Below, in pieces: positions 1 through 6,776 of a DNA stretch of 35,090 nucleotides. Under the pieces are notes generated by a model, which searched no databases, was not told where the DNA came from, and saw only the letters and a list, made by a program, of their open reading frames with translations. The position numbers and the translations under genes were made by a program. Position 1 is the stretch's first letter, and the number at the start of each line of letters is the position of its first letter. Source of the stretch: Paenimyroides ummariense (GTDB lineage: Bacteria > Bacteroidota > Bacteroidia > Flavobacteriales > Flavobacteriaceae); the NCBI RefSeq assembly GCF_900115115.1, contig NZ_FOVI01000029.1, positions 1-35,090 of the forward strand. The letters are read 5' to 3'.

Positions 1-125
1 CTTATTTGTTTGTTCCAACGTAAAATTATTAAATTATTCGTAAAAAAAACAGTGAGAATTTTAACATTTTTTATTTTGAAAAACCATAGTTATCGGATAG
101 GGTCAGCGATGGGCAGTTCGTAAAA

Positions 126-1166
126 ATGGCGCAGGAGTATATGGAGCGCATGGGGTATGGCAACCAACCTTATATCGTTTTCAAGCATACCAATATTGAG
201 CGTACCCATATCCATATCGTTACGGTCTGTGTGGGTTTGGACGGCAAAAAGCTACCGGACAGTTACGACCATCCACGTTCGATGGCAATCTGTCGGGCAT
301 TGGAACAAAAATATAACCTCATACCTGCAACGGAAAAACAGCATACCGGAAACGAGCAGGTATTCCGTCCGGTGGATTACAGAGCCGGAGACGTTAAGAG
401 CCAAATCGCATCGGTGGTGCGACACCTGCCGAAGTATTACGGGTACGCAAGCCTCGGAGCATACAACGCCTTGCTTTCACTTTTCAATATTACGGCAGAG
501 GAAGTCAAAGGGGAATTGCACGGACAGCCTAAAAACGGTCTTGTCTATTTTGCGCTGAACGAACAGGGAGAAAAAGCGAGCAGTCCTTTTAAGGCATCGC
601 TTTTCGGCAAACAGGCAGGACTGGACGAACTGCAAAACCAATTTGCACAGGCTAAGAGGAAAATGAAAGCCGACCCTGTAAGAGCCGTACTCAAAAGCAC
701 CATTGAAGTAGCGATGCACACCACCACTAATGAAGCAGATTTTAAAAAGCAACTGTTGGAGCAGGGCATCAATACCGTAGTACGGCGCAACGATGAGGGG
801 CGTATATATGGTATGACTTTTATCGACCACGAAAGCCGTACCGTTTGGAACGGTTCAGCTTTAGGCAAGAACCTATCGGCTAATGTCTTTAATGACTGGT
901 GGAACGGACAGGCGATTGGGCAACGTCAAGAAGCTGAAAAAACATCTGCACAAAATCAGTCATCGACCACGGGCAACACCGTAGAGAAAGAGGAAGCCCA
1001 TTCACTTTTTAACTTCCTTAATAAAGAACAGCCGACCGATGATTTATGGATAGACGGATTGGGTGGACTATTGCCGGAAGCACAGGGCGAAGACTACGAG
1101 GAACAGGCATTTGCCAACCGTATGAAGAAAAAGAAGAAACATAGAAAACGGGGAAGACAACAATAA
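126..1166 (+). CDS. 5'-truncated MobB-type relaxase (mobilization protein)
   Basis: Relaxases of this family nick the transfer origin of Bacteroidetes conjugative and mobilizable elements. The protein begins inside the catalytic domain: the HxH metal-binding motif (THIHIV) lies at residues 27-32, where an intact relaxase has roughly 80 more residues before it, including the catalytic tyrosine. Family-like sequence continues upstream of the ATG back to about base 90 (SDGQFVK precedes the Met) and stops at an in-frame TAG at 87-89. Bases 1-89 are AT-rich and do not code for the missing part. The C-terminus, with a lysine/arginine-rich tail, is intact. It is probably a non-functional remnant. 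Family assignment rests on recognised sequence; loss of the N-terminus is seen directly. Confidence 0.85.
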   Translation: MAQEYMERMGYGNQPYIVFKHTNIERTHIHIVTVCVGLDGKKLPDSYDHPRSMAICRALEQKYNLIPATEKQHTGNEQVFRPVDYRAGDVKSQIASVVRHLPKYYGYASLGAYNALLSLFNITAEEVKGELHGQPKNGLVYFALNEQGEKASSPFKASLFGKQAGLDELQNQFAQAKRKMKADPVRAVLKSTIEVAMHTTTNEADFKKQLLEQGINTVVRRNDEGRIYGMTFIDHESRTVWNGSALGKNLSANVFNDWWNGQAIGQRQEAEKTSAQNQSSTTGNTVEKEEAHSLFNFLNKEQPTDDLWIDGLGGLLPEAQGEDYEEQAFANRMKKKKKHRKRGRQQ

Positions 1167-1176
1167 AAATTACTAA

Positions 1177-1908
1177 CTACTTTTCGACAGAGATTAAAAA
1201 CATCATTGGACGGCGTAATTCGTCTTCCATTTCGGGTATATTTTTCAGCATAGTTTCATTTGGTATAGGTTCTTTGACTTCTATGATTTTAAAGCCCTGC
1301 TTTAAAAGCTCATTCAAATATGTACTAACCGTCCTATGGTATTTCAGTACGTTCTCACCTAAAAATGAGGTATTCCTTTGTCCTTCGTAAAAATATCTGT
1401 CAACAGCCCAATGTAATTTACTTCCGGCTTCATTATAAATCCAATCTTGACTGCCCTCGGCTGTAAAGACAGGATGTTCAACAGAAAAGACAAATTTACC
1501 TCTGGGTTTAAGCCATTGATAAATTTTACCGATAAGAACATCGTATGATTGTATATAATGAAAAGTTAATGAACTGATTATAACATCAAACATTCCATTA
1601 GCAAATTGGGCGTCTTCAAGCGCAATTTGTTTATATTTAATTCCATCCAGTTGATTGACTTGCTTAGCTTTTTCAAGCATCTTCTCAGAAATATCAATAC
1701 CGATTACGGAGATAGCCCCGTTTTCGATTGCATACCTGCAATGCCATCCATAGCCACATCCTAAATCAAGCACTTTCTTACCATCAAAGTTGGGTAGCAT
1801 TTCTTTAAGTACATGCCATTCTCCTGCAGCATCAAGTCCATTCAGTGAACGGTTCATCTTTCCGTATTTCTCGAAAAATGACACCTCATCATATTTATTT
1901 TCTTTCAT
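1177..1908 (-). CDS. class I SAM-dependent methyltransferase
   Basis: A 243-residue Rossmann-fold methyltransferase that should transfer a methyl group from S-adenosylmethionine to an unknown, probably small-molecule, substrate. Motif I is VLDLGCGYGWH at about residues 46-56, followed by an acidic strand end (VIGIDIS) and a motif IV-like region (FDVIISSLTFHYI). Length and layout fit the ubiE/tehB-like group. It faces the truncated relaxase tail to tail with a 10-bp gap, so it sits as cargo inside mobile-element debris. Its 5' half is duplicated in tandem immediately upstream, which should also duplicate any promoter. The substrate cannot be told from sequence. Confidence 0.85.
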   Translation of the reverse strand: MKENKYDEVSFFEKYGKMNRSLNGLDAAGEWHVLKEMLPNFDGKKVLDLGCGYGWHCRYAIENGAISVIGIDISEKMLEKAKQVNQLDGIKYKQIALEDAQFANGMFDVIISSLTFHYIQSYDVLIGKIYQWLKPRGKFVFSVEHPVFTAEGSQDWIYNEAGSKLHWAVDRYFYEGQRNTSFLGENVLKYHRTVSTYLNELLKQGFKIIEVKEPIPNETMLKNIPEMEDELRRPMMFLISVEK

Positions 1909-2243
1909 TAGTTATGCACGGTAAATATTAACGTAAAAATAATCAAAATAACTTAGCTTTTTCAAGCATCTTCTCAGAAATATCAATACCGATTACGGAG
2001 ATAGCCCCGTTTTCGATTGCATACCTGCAATGCCATCCATAGCCACATCCTAAATCAAGCACTTTCTTACCATCAAAGTTGGGTAGCATTTCTTTAAGTA
2101 CATGCCATTCTCCTGCAGCATCAAGTCCATTCAGTGAACGGTTCATCTTTCCGTATTGCTCGAAAAATGACACCTCATCATATTTATTTTCTTTCATTAG
2201 TTATGCACGGTAAATATTAACGTAAAAATAATCAAAATAACTT
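1663..2243. repeat. 289-bp tandem direct duplication
   Basis: Bases 1663-1954 and 1952-2243 match at an offset of 289 with a single noticed mismatch (T/G near 1868/2157). The unit spans the first ~82 codons of the methyltransferase plus about 44 bp of upstream DNA. The near-identity indicates a recent event. Confidence 0.92.
1943..2197 (-). pseudogene. duplicated, truncated 5' half of the methyltransferase
   Basis: This 84-codon ORF repeats the first 82 residues of the downstream methyltransferase almost exactly (one difference, Q for K, near residue 14). It then runs through the duplication junction into two unrelated codons and a stop. It keeps motif I but lacks the rest of the fold, so it should not be catalytic. 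It arose with the 289-bp tandem duplication. It may be transcribed ahead of the intact copy, because both share the same upstream DNA. Confidence 0.85.
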
Positions 2244-2262
2244 TCACAGAGGCATTTCTCAC

Positions 2263-2373
2263 TGTGCCAATTTGGGGTTGTTCAGTCTGTTGCCCCAAGC
2301 ACAGGGCGTGGATTACGAGGAAGAACAGTTTGCTAAACGAATGAAGAAAAAGAAGAAAGGAAGGAGATTGTGA
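2263..2373 (+). pseudogene. second relaxase 3'-end remnant
   Basis: Read on the plus strand, this piece encodes a C-terminal relaxase tail (LFSLLPQAQGVDYEEEQFAKRM followed by lysines and a TGA stop). It is clearly homologous to, but diverged from, the end of the relaxase at 1166 (LLPEAQGEDYEEQAFANRM). No further relaxase sequence lies upstream; it abuts the end of the tandem duplication. The methyltransferase segment is therefore bracketed by two relaxase 3' ends, as if it was inserted or recombined between two related mobile elements. Confidence 0.75.
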
Positions 2374-2484
2374 AAGTTTATCCCCGTTTTCCAAGGCAGT
2401 GTCTTTTCCAAATAGCAAAAGTTTTTTATGCAATTCTATTTGTCCGGACTCTTATTTTATCATTAATTTTAGACGAGACAACTG

Positions 2485-3180
2485 TTATGATCTTTCCTTG
2501 GCGAACCGTGTAATTTGTTTTTGCAGGTTTTCCTGTATTGTTTCCAACTGTCCTTCACCGAATTCTTCGATAAGCAATTCATCAATTAATTTGCCTTTTG
2601 TATTGGATAAAATATACTGATGCTTTTGCTCGGTATCTTTAAGGATGTTGATAACAACCTGTTTATCTTTATAGTCTATGCTATGGTACATTAAAAGAGT
2701 GGGTTTATACAATAATTTGTACAGGTGGAACAATACTTTCTCTCCTTCAGGAGTGAGACTTACCAGCTTTGCTCTCTTATCATCAGGATCGGGGCGTTCA
2801 GATATATATCCTTGTTTTTTTAATCTGTTAAGCGTATCAATTCCCGTGGTTTGTTCTGCAAAGTTATATTGTATGATGTGTGTTTTTTTTACTTCTTTTA
2901 GATGATAGATGGAGCTTAAAAAATAGAACCATTCAAGCTCAAAGCCAGGCATATCATGAAGAGCCATCTTTGAATATGCATTTTGCATACCGGCAAGCCT
3001 GCCTATCAATTTCGCAAATGTAGTGTCCAAATCCGGGGGAGTGAGTCCGCCAAATAATTCACTATTGCTTTCTTTTGCTAAAAAATACATACAGAATTCC
3101 GTAGCTGAAATATCGGTATTCTTCTTTGTATACTCTTCCCACACAGAGATTAATTTCACAAGTTCGCTCATAATGTACAT
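2485..3180 (-). CDS. MarR family transcriptional regulator
   Basis: A 231-residue winged-helix repressor. The MarR signature lies in the middle: a recognition-helix region (TGIDTLNRLKKQGYI) followed by the wing (RPDPDDKRAKLVSLTPEG). The protein is longer than the usual ~150 residues, with N- and C-terminal extensions rich in predicted helix. Two starts are possible: ATG at 3180, or ATG at 3171 (MSELVKL). The perfect palindrome at 3176-3193 overlaps the first and lies just upstream of the second, so 3171 leaves it free as an operator. The divergent neighbour at 3293 is probably co-regulated. The ligand is unknown. Confidence 0.85.
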   Translation of the reverse strand: MYIMSELVKLISVWEEYTKKNTDISATEFCMYFLAKESNSELFGGLTPPDLDTTFAKLIGRLAGMQNAYSKMALHDMPGFELEWFYFLSSIYHLKEVKKTHIIQYNFAEQTTGIDTLNRLKKQGYISERPDPDDKRAKLVSLTPEGEKVLFHLYKLLYKPTLLMYHSIDYKDKQVVINILKDTEQKHQYILSNTKGKLIDELLIEEFGEGQLETIQENLQKQITRFAKERS

Positions 3181-3193
3181 CGAATTCGATGTA
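3176..3193. promoter_or_regulatory. perfect 18-bp palindrome, candidate MarR operator
   Basis: TACATCGAA is followed directly by its reverse complement TTCGATGTA. MarR dimers typically bind palindromes of this length next to their own gene and block the promoter. Its place at the start of the regulator gene and upstream of the divergent gene makes an autoregulatory operator the simplest reading. Binding is inferred. Confidence 0.65.
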
Positions 3194-3242
3194 AAAATAA
3201 TAAAAAAACAGCGTATAAAATCTGATTAATAATAAAAATGCT

Positions 3243-3250
3243 TATATTTG
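3243..3250 (+). promoter_or_regulatory. Bacteroidetes -7 box (TATATTTG)
   Basis: It matches the TAnnTTTG consensus exactly. Transcription would begin near 3257, about 36 bases before the ATG at 3293. That rules out the in-frame TTG at 3248 as the start of the downstream gene. No clear -33 TTG was seen. Confidence 0.5.
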
Positions 3251-3292
3251 CATCGTAACAGATATATTTTATTTGAAAATAAAACGAAAACG

Positions 3293-3853
3293 ATGAAAAA
3301 ATTATTATCAACAAAAGCACTTCTAATCCTGATACTTTCTCTGAATGTATTAGTGATTTTATTCCAGTTTATCTATGTAACTCCTGAACCTGTAATCAAC
3401 AATCTTGATTTTCCAGAGAACAGAATTGAAGATATACAGGCAATCAAACAATTGGAGCAAATAAATGCAGAGGGTTGGGCAGAAGGAAGTGGATATAAGA
3501 TGGCATCCGTATTTACTGCGGATGCAGATTATGTGACATTTAATGGCGAATGGCTGAAAGGAAATGAGGAAATAGCCAAAGTGCATCAAGAGCTATTTGA
3601 TGGCGTACTGAAAGGTTCCAGTCTTGCGAACAGAAATATACGCAGTATTCAGTTTGTTGCGGAGAATGTTGCTATTATTCATATGACGGGAGCCGTGCTC
3701 CAAAAAGGAAAAAGCGAGCCAGCGAAGAGCCGTAATTCTATCCAGACATTGATAGCAAAAAAGGAAAATAATGAATGGAGATTTGTAGCTTTCCATAATG
3801 CCAGAATTAAGAGGATATCGCTTTGGGAAGGTATGATGATGTCATTTAATTAA
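3293..3853 (+). CDS. SnoaL/DUF4440-like protein with N-terminal membrane anchor
   Basis: From the ATG at 3293 the protein is about 186 residues. It starts with a lysine-led hydrophobic segment (MKKLLSTKALLILILSLNVL) that is either a signal anchor or an uncleaved signal. The rest resembles the cone-shaped SnoaL/DUF4440 (SgcJ/EcaC) fold: a helix-rich start (EQINAEGWAEG), then FTADADYVTFNGEWLKGNEEIAKVH, and a strand-rich C-terminus ending in FVAFHNARI. These folds bind small hydrophobic ligands; the role here is unknown. It is divergent from marR and shares the control region with the palindrome. The start is supported by the -7 box at 3243. Confidence 0.7.
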   Translation: MKKLLSTKALLILILSLNVLVILFQFIYVTPEPVINNLDFPENRIEDIQAIKQLEQINAEGWAEGSGYKMASVFTADADYVTFNGEWLKGNEEIAKVHQELFDGVLKGSSLANRNIRSIQFVAENVAIIHMTGAVLQKGKSEPAKSRNSIQTLIAKKENNEWRFVAFHNARIKRISLWEGMMMSFN

Positions 3854-3861
3854 CGTTAATT
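3848..3861. repeat. 14-bp palindrome before rteC
   Basis: AATTAACGTTAATT is a perfect palindrome that overlaps the stop codon of the preceding gene and ends about 10 bases before rteC. It could be an operator or chance in AT-rich DNA. Confidence 0.35.
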
Positions 3862-3871
3862 TATCAGGAAG

Positions 3872-4705
3872 ATGAGAAATATCATCTTGGAGATAGAGCG
3901 AAAAGAAAATGCAATTTCGTTGTCTGCACCTAATATCATTGATGAAGCGTACCAAATGACCATATACCTGCAAGAATACTTGGGGTCGATAAGAGAGGAT
4001 GTTACAAAGCAAGGCTTTAAAAACCAGTGGGAGGAAATCAAATTCTTTCGCAACATTAAGCCATACATCCTCTCCAAACTCATATACCACAATAAGATAT
4101 TTCGTATACAGACAGGTTGCCCTGTTGACGGAGGAAGAATGTATGCGAGCTATTTTTCGGAACAATTGCAGGAATTAAAACAGGAATACAGGGAGCATAT
4201 CTACAATTCAGATTTTTACCGATATTACCGTTCGGGAAGAACCGACCGTGATGAAACCTACTTTAGGTTGGGCAACATTAATTTCCACGATGGACTGAAT
4301 AGCTTCGTCTTTGAAATTGACCCTCTGTTTTCAACCTACTATGATTACAAAGTGGCTCGGATAATAGCAAATGAGCTACTCTATACCTACATACTCCAAA
4401 AAATCAATAATGATGAAATAGCAGGCTCTCTTTCTGCAAGGGATATTTCATCCGATGGTATTCTTTGGACGGACAGTAAAAATGCTCTGATAGAACTGAT
4501 TTATGCGCTGTATGCGAACGGCTCTCTTTCATACGGTAAAGTAGGAATACGAAAAATCAGTTTGGTTTTAGAAAAACTGTTTCAGATTACCTTAGGGGAT
4601 TTACATAATGCTTTCCATCGAATGAAATATCGTGCCAATTCACGAACCGCATTTTTAGACCAACTGAAATCTTCTTTGGAGGAATATATGGACAAGGATT
4701 TATAG
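3872..4705 (+). CDS. rteC: RteC family protein
   Basis: A 277-residue protein recognised as RteC, the regulator that in CTnDOT-type conjugative transposons activates expression of the excision genes. Family-like features are the central stretch KFFRNIKPYILSKLIYHNKI, the acidic EIDPLFSTYYDYKVARIIANE segment, and a C-terminal helix-turn-helix-like part that ends with a helix carrying FHRMKYRANSRTAFLD. It follows the SnoaL-like gene by 18 bases on the same strand. It marks this DNA as conjugative-element derived, but no integrase, excisionase or tra gene is visible in the window. Confidence 0.85.
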   Translation: MRNIILEIERKENAISLSAPNIIDEAYQMTIYLQEYLGSIREDVTKQGFKNQWEEIKFFRNIKPYILSKLIYHNKIFRIQTGCPVDGGRMYASYFSEQLQELKQEYREHIYNSDFYRYYRSGRTDRDETYFRLGNINFHDGLNSFVFEIDPLFSTYYDYKVARIIANELLYTYILQKINNDEIAGSLSARDISSDGILWTDSKNALIELIYALYANGSLSYGKVGIRKISLVLEKLFQITLGDLHNAFHRMKYRANSRTAFLDQLKSSLEEYMDKDL

Positions 4706-4737
4706 AGTTATCAAAACAAACAAAAAGGGAAGCAAAG

Positions 4738-4821
4738 ATAATGGATAACGATAACTGCGCACGCATAATGGCTTCGCCACTCTTCGGGACTTACAGTGCT
4801 TCGTTATCTTATATCCGTTAG
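4738..4821. repeat. imperfect inverted repeat downstream of rteC
   Basis: The left arm TAATGGATAACGATAAC (4740-4756 region) pairs imperfectly with the right arm at 4802-4820 (reverse complement TAACGGATATAAGATAACG). Inside lie a GCAC/GTGC pair and a small TGGC-TTC-GCCA hairpin. It is a long extrudable cruciform in the gap between rteC and the defence genes. It could be a junction or recombination site of the element, or a transcript terminator without a U-tract. The rest of the 4706-4970 gap is AT-rich and shows no gene. Confidence 0.5.
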
Positions 4822-4920
4822 CATAAAGGCTTTCTTTTTTTTCTATTTTTTTCTTTTGGAGTGAATATTTTCTGTTCTTTTCAAAGTTGTGCAGATATAT
4901 AACTTTGATAAAAAATGAGT

Positions 4921-4941
4921 TTTGTGCCAAACTTATATAAA
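4921..4941 (+). promoter_or_regulatory. AbiE box 1 (TTTGTGCCAA-N3-TATATAAA)
   Basis: This element lies about 30 bases upstream of the antitoxin start and recurs with identical spacing in front of the toxin gene (5702-5722). AbiEi antitoxins are known to autoregulate by binding DNA upstream of their operon; this is the best operator candidate here. Confidence 0.55.
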
Positions 4942-4970
4942 ATAATCGTACATTTACAATAAAAAATATT

Positions 4971-5696
4971 TTGGCAGAAGCGTTAGAAAAACATATTCGT
5001 CGTTATTTTAAGAGAAGCGAGAAACTTCCCAAGCAGGAACTTGTTGGTTCAATCAAAAAAGATTTTCCCAAATGGTCTGACAATACCATTAATATGTATC
5101 TGTCCAAGCTGAAAAAAGAGGGAATTATCAATGCCCCTTCCAGAGGGATTTATGAGATGGATAACAACATCCCTTTTCAACCCAATATTTCAAATAATTT
5201 AAAGAGAGTGTTTAATAAGGTAAAGCGTGAATTTCCTTATATCAATTTTTGTATTTGGGATACGGTGTGGTTGAATGATTTTATGCGTCACCAGCTATTT
5301 AAACATTATGTTGTTATAGAAGTAGAAAAAGATGCGGCTGAATCTGTATTTACTTTTCTGACAGAAAGCAATAAAAACGTTTTCTTTAATCCTGATGAGG
5401 AAATATTTGACCGTTATATTCATCATCAGGATGAAGTTCTTATTGTGAAGAATATGGTTTCTGAGTCTCCTTTGATAGAAAAAGAGAAAATTGTTATTCC
5501 TGCACTGGAAAAGTTATTGGTGGATATGTTGATTGAAACAGCACTTTTTTCGGCACAGCAAAATGAAAAGGAATTTATTATGCGAAGTGTAATGCAGAAA
5601 TATACCTTAAATGAGTTAAAGATGCGTAGGTACGCTGTCCGAAGAAACAGAGAACGAGAAATTGACGAACTGATAAATATAAGTTTGGCAAAATAA
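4971..5696 (+). CDS. AbiEi-like antitoxin (DUF6577-type), type IV toxin-antitoxin
   Basis: A 241-residue protein with an N-terminal winged helix (about residues 1-60: KLPKQELVGSIKKDF, then TINMYLSKLKKEGIINAPSRGIYEM) followed by a C-terminal domain. This is the layout of AbiEi antitoxins, which repress their operon and neutralise the partner nucleotidyltransferase. The partner gene follows 28 bases downstream. The start is a TTG; no in-frame ATG occurs upstream, and the first internal ATG (about residue 60) would remove the DNA-binding domain, so TTG is chosen. It begins a same-strand run leading into the type I restriction genes. Confidence 0.75.
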   Translation: MAEALEKHIRRYFKRSEKLPKQELVGSIKKDFPKWSDNTINMYLSKLKKEGIINAPSRGIYEMDNNIPFQPNISNNLKRVFNKVKREFPYINFCIWDTVWLNDFMRHQLFKHYVVIEVEKDAAESVFTFLTESNKNVFFNPDEEIFDRYIHHQDEVLIVKNMVSESPLIEKEKIVIPALEKLLVDMLIETALFSAQQNEKEFIMRSVMQKYTLNELKMRRYAVRRNREREIDELINISLAK

Positions 5697-5701
5697 ATTT
5701 A

Positions 5702-5722
5702 TTTGTGCCAATAATATATAAA
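5702..5722 (+). promoter_or_regulatory. AbiE box 2 (TTTGTGCCAA-N3-TATATAAA)
   Basis: Second copy of the box found upstream of the antitoxin; it differs only in the 3-base spacer. It ends two bases before the ATG of the toxin, so a bound protein or an RNA-level effect could control the toxin gene separately from the antitoxin. Confidence 0.55.
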
Positions 5723-5724
5723 TT

Positions 5725-6765
5725 ATGATAAACACAAAATCATATACAATTGAGTGGATTACCGACTTACGAAGCAAGTTGGGTAAACGTATTGACCCAA
5801 AACTGATTGAAAAAGTAATATACGCTTTGACACTTTTGGAGCAACTGCAATTGAATAATCTGAATTTTGTGTTTAAAGGCGGAACGGCTCTACTTTTAGC
5901 AACGGAAACGCCTAAGAGGTTTTCGATAGACATTGACATAATTACAGAAGAATCAGAGGATAAAATCAAAGAGATTTTAGAGAAGATTAGCCAATTAGAA
6001 ATGTTTATCCGTTGGGAAGATGACAACGACCGAAAGCATTCGCCTGATGCACCCATCGGGCATTTCAAGATATTTTACAAAAGTGTGGTAGATGGTCACG
6101 AAGAACCAATATTATTGGATTTGTTATATACGCCCAATCCTTATCCTGAAACAAAAGAATATTCGATAAAACATAGTTGGTTGGCGACATCGGGCAAAGA
6201 TACTACGGTTGTATTGCCCACATTCGAGGCTATTTTGGGAGATAAATTAACCGCTTTTGCTCCCAAAACCACAGGTATATTATATTCAAAAAACAGACCT
6301 GTCGAAATCATCAAACAATTGTATGATATAGGCTTCTTGTTCGATCAGATAACTGACTTCAATGTAGTAAAAGAGAGTTATTCGAGAGTAGTACAGGAAG
6401 AAATCGGCTATCGAAAGTTAAATATTGATGCTGACGAGGTATTGAAAGACACTTGGCAAGCTTGTTATACATTGGCAGAAAGGGATATGAAATCTGATGA
6501 ATTCAAACACTTGCAATTAGGCATTAAGAATTTTACGAATTTCATTATCGACCGCTTTTCAATAGAAGAAGCCATAACAGCATCAGCTAAAGTTGCATAT
6601 CTGACTTCATTACTGAGCAAAGAAAATCAAGAAATAGAACGGTTTAAAAGTCCGTTGGAGATTAAGGATTGGCTGATTGAAGACCAAACCTACAATAAAC
6701 TGAACAAGTTAAAAAAGACCAATCCGGAAGCTTTTTTCTACTGGTATAAAGCGATTAATCCGTAA
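5725..6765 (+). CDS. AbiEii/AbiGii nucleotidyltransferase toxin
   Basis: A 346-residue nucleotidyltransferase of the AbiEii family, the toxin of type IV systems that give abortive phage resistance. The NTase signature is complete: KGGTALLL at residues 51-58, then RFSIDIDI at 65-72 with the metal-binding DxD aspartates. A later PTFEAILGDKLTAFAPKT segment (a K-T-A-F helix typical of the family) is also present. Family members modify RNA, for example by blocking tRNA 3' ends; the target here is unknown. It is paired with the antitoxin upstream. HsdR starts 11 bases downstream, so the two systems probably share transcripts. Confidence 0.85.
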   Translation: MINTKSYTIEWITDLRSKLGKRIDPKLIEKVIYALTLLEQLQLNNLNFVFKGGTALLLATETPKRFSIDIDIITEESEDKIKEILEKISQLEMFIRWEDDNDRKHSPDAPIGHFKIFYKSVVDGHEEPILLDLLYTPNPYPETKEYSIKHSWLATSGKDTTVVLPTFEAILGDKLTAFAPKTTGILYSKNRPVEIIKQLYDIGFLFDQITDFNVVKESYSRVVQEEIGYRKLNIDADEVLKDTWQACYTLAERDMKSDEFKHLQLGIKNFTNFIIDRFSIEEAITASAKVAYLTSLLSKENQEIERFKSPLEIKDWLIEDQTYNKLNKLKKTNPEAFFYWYKAINP

Positions 6766-6776
6766 TCCTAAGCGTT

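Noticed and set aside
1..89. Missing N-terminus of the relaxase in another frame
   Set aside because: The three frames have stops and AT-rich codons with no relaxase motif.
477..868. Minus-strand ORFs inside the relaxase
   Set aside because: Shadows of a real coding frame; no start signals or protein features.
2197..2433. Minus-strand 78-codon ORF
   Set aside because: It is antisense to the relaxase remnant and contains no recognisable protein.
4738..4821. Integron attC site
   Set aside because: The conserved GTTRRRY/RYYYAAC core pairs are not present and there is no integrase nearby.
4700..4930. Minus-strand 76-codon ORF after rteC
   Set aside because: It runs through the inverted repeat and AT-rich DNA, and the protein is low-complexity.
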